From Paenibacillus sp. FSL M7-0420 (GTDB lineage Bacteria > Bacillota > Bacilli > Paenibacillales > Paenibacillaceae), in NCBI RefSeq assembly GCF_038002345.1, contig NZ_JBBOCJ010000001.1, positions 4,774,001 through 4,838,000 on the forward strand: a stretch of 64,000 nucleotides of DNA, written 5' to 3'. Numbering within the stretch: position 1 is the first letter of the stretch; every line of letters begins with the position of its first letter. Of the stretch, positions 9,742 to 17,339 are shown piece after piece. A model generated the notes under the pieces. The model saw only the letters and a list, made by a program, of their open reading frames with translations. It was not told the DNA's origin and ran no database searches. A program made the position numbers and the translations under genes.

Positions 9742-12700
9742 TCAGGCAAAAGTCAAATGAACTGTGTGGATCTCATAAGGCTTGAAATCAAGCCGGATCG
9801 CAGGTCCGTCCACCGTCTCAGTCTCCAGCGGCCGCTCCATCAGATCGCGCAGCTGCCAGGAGGAGACGGCATAATCGCTGCTGACATCCGCCGTGCAGCG
9901 TGTTCCGGTGAACTCATGCAGCCGGACGATACAGCCGCTGCCGTCTTCGGCCAGCTTCACGGCATCGATAGCAATGTTCGGGGCATCGCAGGTGATCAAG
10001 GATTTGCCGGCTCCTGCGGTGTAGGCTCCTTCGACGGCCAGCAGCGGCTGGTTCAGCGCCCATGCTTCCTGCACCGTACCCGCAGCCACCCAATCCCCTT
10101 CATGCGGAAGCAGCGAATACGTAAAGTTATGCTCTCCCTGATCCGCCAGCCGGTCTGGGCTGGTCGCCGATTTGATCAGCGACAGCCGCATCGTATGATC
10201 CTTAATGTCATAGCCGTATTTACAGTCATTCAGCAGGCTCACCCCGTAGCCCCGCTCCGACAGATCCGCCCACTGATGGCCCACGCTCTCAAACCGTGCA
10301 TAATCCCAGCTTGTATTCCAGTGGGTCGGCCGCTTCACGTTACCGAACTGGATATCATAGGTCGCTTCTGTAGCCCGCACAGCCACAGGGAAAGCCGCCT
10401 TCAGTAGCTGGTGCTGCTCATGCCAGTCAACATAGGTCTCGAAATCAATCCGCGCGCTTCCGGCATAGACCTTGACCTTCTGGACAATGGTGGAATCCAT
10501 ATAACTCCAGGCGAATTCCAGCACCGCCTGAAGCGGGCCGCTTTCGGTCAGCTTGACGGAGCGCAGATCGCTGATGATCCGCATCTTCTCCTGATAGTAC
10601 AGATCGATATCCCAGGCATCAAACATCTTCGGCTTATCCTCGAAGACCTGAAGCACATTGCCGCATTCGCCCGGTGCCAGCACCTCGCGTTCTGCGCTGC
10701 GGTCGAAGATCCGGCTAAGCTGTCCTTCCGCATTCCACTCCAGAATATAATAAGGAGTAGTCAGTATGGAATCCTGCCAGCGGAAGGGAACGGAGGGTTC
10801 TGGCTGAGCGGCTTCTGAACCGTCAAGCTGAGCGGCAACAATCACTGTACTGCCCATCGCCGGGACCGCCGCTGTCTGCACCAGCCACTGCCCGCCGGAG
10901 CGCTGTGCAGTCAGCAGTTTGCCCTCGGCATCCGTCCAGATGGCGTTTTCTGCATCGTGAGACACGGTTGCCAGCCGGGGCGCGGTGAAGAAGGCGCTGT
11001 TAAACAGTGTATATTCTGTGCGCAGCGGGACTTCCGCCGGAGAGAGCCCGGCTTGCGGCACAGGTGAACCCCCGGCAGACTCCGCAGGGAGACTGGCATG
11101 CGCTGCAGGCGAACCTTCGGCAGACGCAGACGCTGGACCGACAAGTCCTTCCACAGCTGCTGTCCGCGCGGCCAGGCCAAGCTGCTCCGCTTCGGCATAT
11201 TCTACGCGGGAATCCTGGTACACCTCATGAATGGAGGAGCCGGGAATAATATCGTGGAACTGGTTGCGCAGAATAGTCTGCCAGCCTTCCAGAAGCGAGT
11301 CCGCAGGATACTGCTCGAATCCGCCGCTTTCCGCCGCCCAGAGCATCTGCAGCCATTCCGCTTCGCGGTAGAGCAGCTCCAGCTTGCGGTTCATTCTTTT
11401 ATTATAGGCTTGGCTGGTATAAGTCCCCCGGTGGTACTCCAGGTATAGCTCCCCGTCCCAGGTATGCACATACTCCTCTGTAGCATCTATCGTCTCATGG
11501 AGACGCTCGAAGTACTCCGCTGCCCGGCCCGTCTTCACCTGCGGAAGGCCCGGCATACTATCCAGCCGCCGCCGCATCTCCAGCATCTCGCGGTTGACAC
11601 CGCCGCCCCCGTCCCCGTATCCGTAGGATAGCAGCAGCTCACGGTTCAGGTTCTTGTCCCGGTACTGTTCCCAGATCCCCTGCACGGAGAACGGCTCGAT
11701 CAGGCCGTTATAGGTGTAATACCAGGCACCCGATTCCGGGCCCTCCGGCGTCGTGATGAAGTGGGTCAGCACCTCGCTGCCGTCAATTCCTCTCCACTGG
11801 AACGTATCATGCGGCATCCGGTTGTACTGGCTCCAGCTGATCTTGGTCGTCATGAAGGTGTCAATGCCTGACTTACGCAGAATCTGCGGCAGCGCCCAGC
11901 TATACCCGAACACATCCGGCAGCCATAAATATTTGCAGTCCACGCCGAACTCCTCACGGAAAAACTTCGTCCCGTACAAAATCTGCCGCACCAGCGACTC
12001 GCCGCTTGTCAGATTACAGTCCGCTTCCAGCCACATCGCCCCTCCGGCTTCCCAGCGGCCCTCTTCCACCCGCTGCTTAATCTCCTGATAGATCTCAGGG
12101 TAATCCTGCTTGATGTATGCATAGAGCTGAGGCTGGGTCTGCAAAAAAATGTACTCCGGGAACTCCTTCATCAGCCGCAGTACAGTGGAGAAGGAGCGGG
12201 CGGCTTTCTCGCGGGTGTGGGTCAGCCGCCATAACCAGGCCACATCGATGTGGGTATGGCCGATGGCGGTTACCGTCACCGGATGCTCCTGCTCCAGCCG
12301 GGACAGGTCGGCGAGCAGGCTTGACTCGGCTTCCTGGACTGAAGCATAAAACGCCGCGCTTCCGGGTCTGGACCAGTCCAGCAGGTTGAAGGCCTTGTTC
12401 AAGTCAGCCAGCAGCTCATGCTTCTGAATCTGGCTGTCTGGAAGCTGCTTGATTGTCCCAAGCGCCGCCCGGCCGGTGTAATAGAGGTTGTCGGCGGACT
12501 CATCCAGATAGGCCAGCTCCGCCCGCTTGATCTTGTGCTCCTGCGGAATCAGCTGCCCATCGCCGTTCAGGCCCGACCATAAGCGGAAGGTGAAATCCAG
12601 CTCACGGCCAGCCGCGCCGTCTTCCAGAAATACCTCCTGGTGGTTGGAGTCCACCCCCTGATAAGGCTTCCCGTCCAGGTACAGCAGCGATTCGAACCCG

Positions 12701-12990
12701 CTGTTATTGCCCCCGCCGGTACGCCCGAAATCGAACAGCCCGACAACACGTTTACCCTGCCACTCGACTGGAACGGTTACCTTGCGGTGCAGCCACAGAT
12801 AAGCATCATAGCCGGTCCAATACTCCCCGGTCCGCAGCTTCCTGTCACCATCAAGTACAGGCGGATAGGCACCATTAGCCCCCTCCTGATCCTCAGTAAC
12901 CAGCCATTCCTCAAGTGTAATCCCCTCACGGTACCTGTAACTCTCCAGCTCTCTCAACCGCGCGCCAAGCTTCTCTTCTGTCCAGAACAT
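9742..12990 (-). CDS. Alpha-mannosidase, GH38 (first of a tandem pair)
   Basis: A 1082-residue GH38 paralogue of the next gene with the same layout: N-terminal beta region, HTHIDVAWLWRL metal site near residue 245, LPDVFGYSWALP nucleophile region near residue 355, GYGDGGGG, and the C-terminal LNDCKYGYDIKDHTMRLSLI segment. An extra Ala/Ser/Pro-rich loop (about residues 605-650, ASASAEGSPAAHASLPAE) is absent from the paralogue. The start has AAGGAGGAG. The palindrome ATAACACGTGTTAT lies 21 bp upstream and matches one at the LacI gene, so LacI repression is likely. No signal peptide is seen. Confidence 0.93.
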   Translation of the reverse strand: MFWTEEKLGARLRELESYRYREGITLEEWLVTEDQEGANGAYPPVLDGDRKLRTGEYWTGYDAYLWLHRKVTVPVEWQGKRVVGLFDFGRTGGGNNSGFESLLYLDGKPYQGVDSNHQEVFLEDGAAGRELDFTFRLWSGLNGDGQLIPQEHKIKRAELAYLDESADNLYYTGRAALGTIKQLPDSQIQKHELLADLNKAFNLLDWSRPGSAAFYASVQEAESSLLADLSRLEQEHPVTVTAIGHTHIDVAWLWRLTHTREKAARSFSTVLRLMKEFPEYIFLQTQPQLYAYIKQDYPEIYQEIKQRVEEGRWEAGGAMWLEADCNLTSGESLVRQILYGTKFFREEFGVDCKYLWLPDVFGYSWALPQILRKSGIDTFMTTKISWSQYNRMPHDTFQWRGIDGSEVLTHFITTPEGPESGAWYYTYNGLIEPFSVQGIWEQYRDKNLNRELLLSYGYGDGGGGVNREMLEMRRRLDSMPGLPQVKTGRAAEYFERLHETIDATEEYVHTWDGELYLEYHRGTYTSQAYNKRMNRKLELLYREAEWLQMLWAAESGGFEQYPADSLLEGWQTILRNQFHDIIPGSSIHEVYQDSRVEYAEAEQLGLAARTAAVEGLVGPASASAEGSPAAHASLPAESAGGSPVPQAGLSPAEVPLRTEYTLFNSAFFTAPRLATVSHDAENAIWTDAEGKLLTAQRSGGQWLVQTAAVPAMGSTVIVAAQLDGSEAAQPEPSVPFRWQDSILTTPYYILEWNAEGQLSRIFDRSAEREVLAPGECGNVLQVFEDKPKMFDAWDIDLYYQEKMRIISDLRSVKLTESGPLQAVLEFAWSYMDSTIVQKVKVYAGSARIDFETYVDWHEQHQLLKAAFPVAVRATEATYDIQFGNVKRPTHWNTSWDYARFESVGHQWADLSERGYGVSLLNDCKYGYDIKDHTMRLSLIKSATSPDRLADQGEHNFTYSLLPHEGDWVAAGTVQEAWALNQPLLAVEGAYTAGAGKSLITCDAPNIAIDAVKLAEDGSGCIVRLHEFTGTRCTADVSSDYAVSSWQLRDLMERPLETETVDGPAIRLDFKPYEIHTVHLTFA

Positions 12991-13010
12991 ATTCGTTCTC
13001 CTCCTTCGTT

Positions 13011-13024
13011 ATAACACGTGTTAT
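13011..13024. promoter_or_regulatory. Candidate LacI operator upstream of the GH38 pair
   Basis: ATAACACGTGTTAT is a perfect 14-bp palindrome, extended imperfectly to TTATAACACGTGTTATTAA. It lies just upstream of the ribosome binding site of the first mannosidase. An identical 14-mer is at 14995-15008. Confidence 0.75.
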
Positions 13025-13044
13025 TAAGCAGGCAAAAGTGGTGG

Positions 13045-13200
13045 GCGGGCGGAGATCAGGAGCACTAGTGCTCCTAATTCCTGCGCCTAGCCAACTTTCG
13101 GTAAATTCAAGTGCACTTGTGCTCCTCATTCGCTCATCTAGCCAACTTTCTAGAAATTCAGGTGCACTAGTGCTCCTCATTCGCTCATCTAGCTCACCTC
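13045..13200. repeat. Tandem 51-bp palindromic repeat, three units (array A)
   Basis: Units recur exactly every 51 bp (TGCTCCT at 13069, 13120, 13171). The core is GAGCACTAGTGCTC or a near match, flanked by TAGCCAACTTTC and ATTCAAG on one side and CTCATTCGCTCAT on the other. The array stands directly upstream of the mannosidase operator and abuts array B. Confidence 0.9.
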
Positions 13201-13214
13201 AAGCAGCACACCCA

Positions 13215-13815
13215 GCCCATTTCCAGCCAACTTAAAGGGATTTATCCCTCTCTTTCCAGCTTCCGGCCTACTTCCAGCCGAACCAGAAGGATTTATCCCT
13301 CTAAATTGCCGCACCCAGCCCACTTTCAGCCAACTCAAAGGGATTTATCCCTCTCATTCCAGCTTCCAGCCCATTTTCAGCCAACTTAAAGGCATTTATC
13401 CCTCTCATTCCAGCTTCCAGCCCATTTCCAGCCAACTCAAAGGGATTTATCCCTCTCATTCCAGCTTCCAGCCCACTTTCAGCCAACTTAAAGGGATTTA
13501 TCCCTCTCTTTCCAGCTTCCAGCCCATTTCCAGCCAACTCAAAGGGATTTATCCCTCTCATTCCAGCTTCCAGCCCATTTCCAGCCAACTTAAAGGGATT
13601 TATCCCTCTCATTCCAGCTTCCAGCCCATTTTCAGCCAACTCAAAGGGATTTATCCCTCTCTTTCCAGCTTCCAGCCCATTTCCAGCCAACTCAAAGGGA
13701 TTTATCCCTCTCATTCCAGCTCCCAGCTCACTTTCAGCCAACTCAAAGGGATTTATCCCTCTCATTTCAGCTTCCAGTCCATTTTCAGCCTTGCCAGAGG
13801 GATTTCCCTCTAAAT
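13215..13815. repeat. Tandem 51-bp palindromic repeat, twelve units (array B)
   Basis: Twelve units, with ATTTATCC at 13240, 13291, 13343, 13394, 13445, 13496, 13547, 13598, 13649, 13700 and 13751, and a shortened ATTTCC at 13802. Spacing is 51 bp except one of 52. The core is AGGGATTTATCCCT. The flanks are CAGCCAACT(C/T)AAA and CTCATTCCAGCTTCCAGCC. Edge units are more degenerate than inner ones. Apart from arrays A and B, no gene is seen in 13025-13929. Confidence 0.95.
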
Positions 13816-13929
13816 TGCCTCATCCAGCACATCTAGCCCACCCGGTGCATTTCATTTTACAAACCGGACTATCTCCAAGTACCTCCAGCAGCTAAGCAGC
13901 TAACACTTTAGCTCCACTTCCACCAGCAG

Positions 13930-14970
13930 CTACGCGCTTTCCCCCGCCCTCAACACGGCCGGGAGCCAGATTTTCTCGGCCTGTCCTGCTGCACTCCCGC
14001 CGCTCATCTGTGCGAGCAGGCAGCGTACTGCCTCTTCCCCCATACTCACATAGGGGATTTCAACGCAGCTTAAGGATGGCAGGCTGAGCCGGTGGCCCTG
14101 GATGGTATTATCAGCTGCCATGATGCGCAGGTCTTCGCCGATCCGCAGGCCCAGCTTATGGGCCGTCCGGTACAGCTCCGGGATCTCGCTCGACCAATTG
14201 ACCAGGAGCGGCGCATTCGGCTGGCCGGAATCTCCCGCCAGCCCCTGCAGGCATTCTGCCCAAGCGCCCCCATGCTCCTCCAGGCGAATAATTACCGGTT
14301 CCATCCCACGCGATGTACACCAGCTCGTGTAGGCTTCCCGGCGGTTTCGCTCCGCCCAGTTATCCGCGTCAAGCGCATGATACACCTCGGCGTAGACCGG
14401 CCCCGGGTGCTGTGCCGTGCCTTCCCGCATCAAGTAATCCAGTGCGGTCTTCACACTGCCTGAATAATCAGCCAGTACCGAGTATACTCCCAGCACTTCC
14501 GCATATCCTTCCACGGAGACGTAGGGGACTCCGGCAGCGCTGACGCGGGAGGCCCATTCTTCGTCCCGGTAGCTGGTGTGGTCCAGGGTGACAATGCCGT
14601 CGATCTTCCGCTGGTGATACAATTCCAGCAGCTCGGCCCTGCCGCCCGTATTCCCCTTGGGGCGCGGGGAACAGAGCAGGATGTGATACCCGCCCAGCTC
14701 ACACTCCCGCTGCATCCCTTCCAGCAGCCGGATGAACAGCGGATGACGCGTATCCCCGTATGCGGCAAGCGTCATGCTTCTGCCTGTCTTCATGCTGCGC
14801 GCGCCCGCGTCCACATGATAATTCAGCTCACGGATCGCTTCCAGCACAGCCTCACGTGTATCTGCCCCAACCCCTATGCCTGGCGTATCGTTCAGCACCG
14901 CAGAGACGACACTGCGCGACACGCCCGCCCGTTTGGCTACATCGAAGCTGGTGACTCTTTTTTTGCTCAT
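13930..14970 (-). CDS. LacI-family transcriptional regulator of the mannosidase locus
   Basis: A 346-residue repressor. An N-terminal LacI helix-turn-helix (TSFDVAKRAGVSRSVVSAV, residues about 6-24) and hinge helix are followed by a periplasmic-binding-like sensor domain (MTLAAYGDTRHPLFIRLLEG onward). The frame is open to 15015, but the ATG at 14970 (MSKKRVTS) has GAGGTG upstream and gives the normal family start. The operator palindrome at 14995-15008 lies between promoter and start, which predicts autoregulation. The same palindrome precedes the GH38 pair, so mannose or a manno-oligosaccharide is the likely effector (inference). Confidence 0.92.
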   Translation of the reverse strand: MSKKRVTSFDVAKRAGVSRSVVSAVLNDTPGIGVGADTREAVLEAIRELNYHVDAGARSMKTGRSMTLAAYGDTRHPLFIRLLEGMQRECELGGYHILLCSPRPKGNTGGRAELLELYHQRKIDGIVTLDHTSYRDEEWASRVSAAGVPYVSVEGYAEVLGVYSVLADYSGSVKTALDYLMREGTAQHPGPVYAEVYHALDADNWAERNRREAYTSWCTSRGMEPVIIRLEEHGGAWAECLQGLAGDSGQPNAPLLVNWSSEIPELYRTAHKLGLRIGEDLRIMAADNTIQGHRLSLPSLSCVEIPYVSMGEEAVRCLLAQMSGGSAAGQAEKIWLPAVLRAGESA

Positions 14971-14994
14971 ACTTTTCAGCACCTCAAGGGAAGT

Positions 14995-15044
14995 ATAACA
15001 CGTGTTATGAAACAAAGTATAGCGCTATCTTATGGCGATGGAAA
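14995..15044 (-). promoter_or_regulatory. LacI gene promoter with operator
   Basis: On the minus strand TTTCCA (15044-15039), a 17-bp spacer and TATACT (15021-15016) form a plausible sigma-A promoter. The operator ATAACACGTGTTAT (14995-15008) starts about 7 bp after the -10 box, covering the expected transcription start. Confidence 0.65.
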
Positions 15045-15106
15045 GGCAAGCTAAAACCGGGAAGTCCCCCCTCTCAACAAGTCACAATCCGCATACCCAT
15101 CCGCAC

Positions 15107-15152
15107 AAAAAAGCCCCGCAGCCCATAATCAACGTCATTCATGGCACGGGGC
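15107..15152 (-). terminator. Rho-independent terminator of the stalk-protein gene
   Basis: On the minus strand GCCCCG and CGGGGC flank a loop with further pairing (CAT/ATG) and are followed by six T. Confidence 0.8.
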
Positions 15153-15159
15153 ATTTTAT

Positions 15160-15675
15160 TTATTTCTGCAGCTCCTGGTCCTTTTGCTTCAGCAGGTCTG
15201 CATATTCTTCCTTGTACTGCTCCAGCTTCTGCTTGAGCTCGGCATTGCCGGGACTCGTCTTCAGCAGGCTGCTGGTCGTCAGGATGTTAGTGACCACACT
15301 ATCAATCTTCTCGTCAATAATATCAATTTTACTCTTGGCCGCAGTCAAAGCAGGATCTGGCGTAGTCACCGGCACTGGACCAACCAGCGAGCTTCTCTCG
15401 TCGGACAACGGAGGCGCCGGTTGCCCCTTATCCTCCAGACTAATCGTTTTGCCCTTCACCGTCACTTTGAACCCGGCCAATTCGCCAATCGCCCGTACGG
15501 GCGCGTAGCTCTTGCCATCAATGACAATGGCCGGATCTGCCAGCTTTTTTCCATACACATTTACCGTATACTCCGCCTGAATGGCCTTTCCTACCAGTGT
15601 TGCAGAAGCACCAAGCGCCTGCGCACCCACCATCAGTATCGCTCCGGCAATGACGCCGGCAGCAATCTTTTTCAT
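15160..15675 (-). CDS. Copper amine oxidase N-terminal-like stalk domain protein
   Basis: A 171-residue secreted protein. The signal peptide is at residues 1-22 (MKKIAAGVIAGAILMVGAQA). It is followed by one copper-amine-oxidase-N type repeat (YTVNVYGKKLADPAIVIDGK, then YAPVRAIGELAGFKV, residues about 36-80), a fold common in Paenibacillus surface proteins. The C-terminal third is charged and likely coiled coil (SKIDIIDEKIDSVVTNIL, then QKLEQYKEEYADLLKQKD). No catalytic domain is present. AGGGAG lies upstream of the ATG. It is divergent from the siderophore-binding gene with a 249-bp gap holding a Fur box. Its function is unknown; a surface or wall-associated role is the family expectation. 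Confidence 0.8.
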   Translation of the reverse strand: MKKIAAGVIAGAILMVGAQALGASATLVGKAIQAEYTVNVYGKKLADPAIVIDGKSYAPVRAIGELAGFKVTVKGKTISLEDKGQPAPPLSDERSSLVGPVPVTTPDPALTAAKSKIDIIDEKIDSVVTNILTTSSLLKTSPGNAELKQKLEQYKEEYADLLKQKDQELQK

Positions 15676-15870
15676 AAGAAATTCACTCCCTGTATAAGAC
15701 TATGACTATTATTCTATCATTTTATAGCGGCGGGTGCTTCTCTTCGGCTGTAAATTGGCTTACAGTTATTTTTTTCCAATGAAAAAAGAGTTCTGATTGT
15801 CCCCTAATTACCTCGGATCAGACCAACTTAGAGATTGACAACACGGCTATTCCTCTCTATCATAGTTAAA

Positions 15871-15885
15871 TGATAATGATTATCA
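15871..15885. promoter_or_regulatory. Fur box
   Basis: TGATAATGATTATCA is a perfect 7-1-7 Fur inverted repeat, 40 bp upstream of the siderophore-binding protein start. It predicts iron repression of that gene. Confidence 0.85.
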
Positions 15886-15924
15886 TCTTCATTCAACTAC
15901 ATACCTTCTAAAGGAGCATAGCAC

Positions 15925-16932
15925 ATGCCAAGCCTCAAAAAATTAGTACTCCCGTTAACCCTGCTTCTCTTCACCTTGATTCTGGCCTCCTGCGGCAAGT
16001 CGGACAATACGGCTGCGTCCACTCCCACAACAACCGCCGCCACAAGTCAACCAACCCTAGCTCCTGAAGCCAGCCCGGCGGCTGTCACGGAAGCTGCTGC
16101 AACACGGAAGTATACGGATTACAAGAAACGGGAGGTTGAAATCCCCGCGGATCCTCAGAAAATTGTGTATGTTGGCAGTAATCCGGGTGACCTGCTGGCG
16201 CTCGGGATTAAGCCTGCGGGAGCTTCGCTAAGCGTCATCGGCACTCAGGTGGCTTACCCCGATCTGCTCGAAGGGATTGAGGACATCGGGTATCCGTTCT
16301 CTGCTGAGAAGATTCTGGCCTTATCCCCAGACCTGATTATCTTCGACGATTGGGACGAGACCGGGATTGAAGCATTAAGTAAAATCGCGCCGACCGTGGT
16401 GGTGGGACTGGACGGCACCTTCCCGACGGAGGAGCGTGTCCGGCAACTCGCTGACTTGTTCGGCCGCACGGAAGCTGCGGACCGCTGGTTCAATGATTAT
16501 AAGACGAAGGTTGCGTCCGTGAAGAAGCAGCTCAACCTAACTGAAGGCGATACAGCTACCTCCCTGCTGGTGCTCGGCTCCGAGCTGTACATTATGGGCG
16601 GCAAAGGTCTGAACGAAACGCTGTACGGACAGCTTGGCTTCAAACCGGCAGAAGGCGTACAGAAGCTGGTCGATGCCGGCGAACGGTTCGTAACCATCTC
16701 TGACGAGGTGCTGCCACAGTATATTGGAAAGCATATGTTCCTCCTTACCGACAGCAGCAGCAAGACGGCTGCAAGACAGAGCGCGCTGATGAACAGCGGC
16801 TTATGGAAAGCGATCCCTGCCGTCAAAGAAGGCCGCGTATATACCTTCGACAGCAAGTATAACTTCGATGACCCGATTACGCTGGACAGGCTGCTGGATG
16901 AGATCGCGGGCATTTTCAAAGGTAAACAGTAA
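15925..16932 (+). CDS. Iron-siderophore ABC transporter substrate-binding lipoprotein
   Basis: A 335-residue class III binding protein (FecB/FeuA-like). It has a lipoprotein signal with lipobox LASC near residue 24, a Thr/Ala-rich linker, then the two lobes joined by a long helix (EERVRQLADLFGRTEAADRWFNDYK region). KIVYVGSNPGDLLALGIKP and SPDLIIFDDWDETGIEAL are characteristic of the family. AAGGAG precedes the ATG, and a perfect Fur box lies upstream. No permease or ATPase gene is adjacent, so it is an orphan receptor that must work with a transporter encoded elsewhere. Confidence 0.9.
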   Translation: MPSLKKLVLPLTLLLFTLILASCGKSDNTAASTPTTTAATSQPTLAPEASPAAVTEAAATRKYTDYKKREVEIPADPQKIVYVGSNPGDLLALGIKPAGASLSVIGTQVAYPDLLEGIEDIGYPFSAEKILALSPDLIIFDDWDETGIEALSKIAPTVVVGLDGTFPTEERVRQLADLFGRTEAADRWFNDYKTKVASVKKQLNLTEGDTATSLLVLGSELYIMGGKGLNETLYGQLGFKPAEGVQKLVDAGERFVTISDEVLPQYIGKHMFLLTDSSSKTAARQSALMNSGLWKAIPAVKEGRVYTFDSKYNFDDPITLDRLLDEIAGIFKGKQ

Positions 16933-16944
16933 TTAGAAAAATCG

Positions 16945-17245
16945 CGTTGACCGCATGTAATCGGTTTTTCGATTACATGCGGCTCACCTGTCTCGCGACA
17001 TGGCGCATTGTAATCGGTTTTCCGATTACATTTAGTCCATGCGCCTCGCGACAGTGCATTGTAATCGGTTTTCCGATTACATTCGGTCCATGTGCCTCGC
17101 GACAGCGCATTGTAATCGGTTTTCCGATTACATTTAGTCCATGCGCCTCGCGACAATGCATTGTAATCGGTTTTTCGATTACATTTAGTCCATGCGCCCA
17201 CACAACGTGCATTGTAATCGGTTTTCCGATTACATTCCGCCAGGG
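16945..17245. repeat. Tandem 51-bp hairpin repeat, six units (array C)
   Basis: Units start at 16956, 17009, 17060, 17111, 17162 and 17213 (TGTAATCGG), a 51-bp period except the first step of 53. Each holds a hairpin TGTAATCGG-TTTT-CCGATTACA followed by a 29-bp spacer like TTTAGTCCATGCGCCTCGCG. Two units have TTTTT with CGATTAC, so the loop changes but the stem is kept. It begins about 20 bp after the stop of the siderophore-binding gene. Confidence 0.95.
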
Positions 17246-17267
17246 CGATATTTCCCTGCTGCTCTCC

Positions 17268-17318
17268 AAAAAAGACTAAGGCTGCCTGGGAAAATCCCGG
17301 CAGCCTTAGTCTTCTTCT
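17268..17318. terminator. Bidirectional terminator between array C and the GH30 gene
   Basis: GACTAAGGCTGCC and GGCAGCCTTAGTC form a perfect 13-bp stem. Six A precede it (a T tract on the minus strand) and TTCTTCT follows on the plus strand. It can close the minus-strand GH30 transcript and any read-through from the left. Confidence 0.9.
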
Positions 17319-17339
17319 ACACTAAACCGCTACTTCCTC

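Noticed and set aside
13301..13765. A 154-codon open frame on the minus strand made of 17-residue repeats (MRGINPFELAENGLEAG-like)
   Set aside because: It follows from the 51-bp tandem repeat, which is a multiple of three. No ribosome binding site is seen, and the conservation follows the DNA palindrome rather than codon positions.
13045..13815. Tandem repeats as a CRISPR array
   Set aside because: The whole 51-bp unit is repeated, with no unique spacers and no cas genes nearby.
16497..17201. A long minus-strand frame through array C with repeated CNRKTDYNALSR
   Set aside because: It runs from a 51-bp repeat into the antisense of the siderophore-binding gene; composition and overlap mark it as non-coding.
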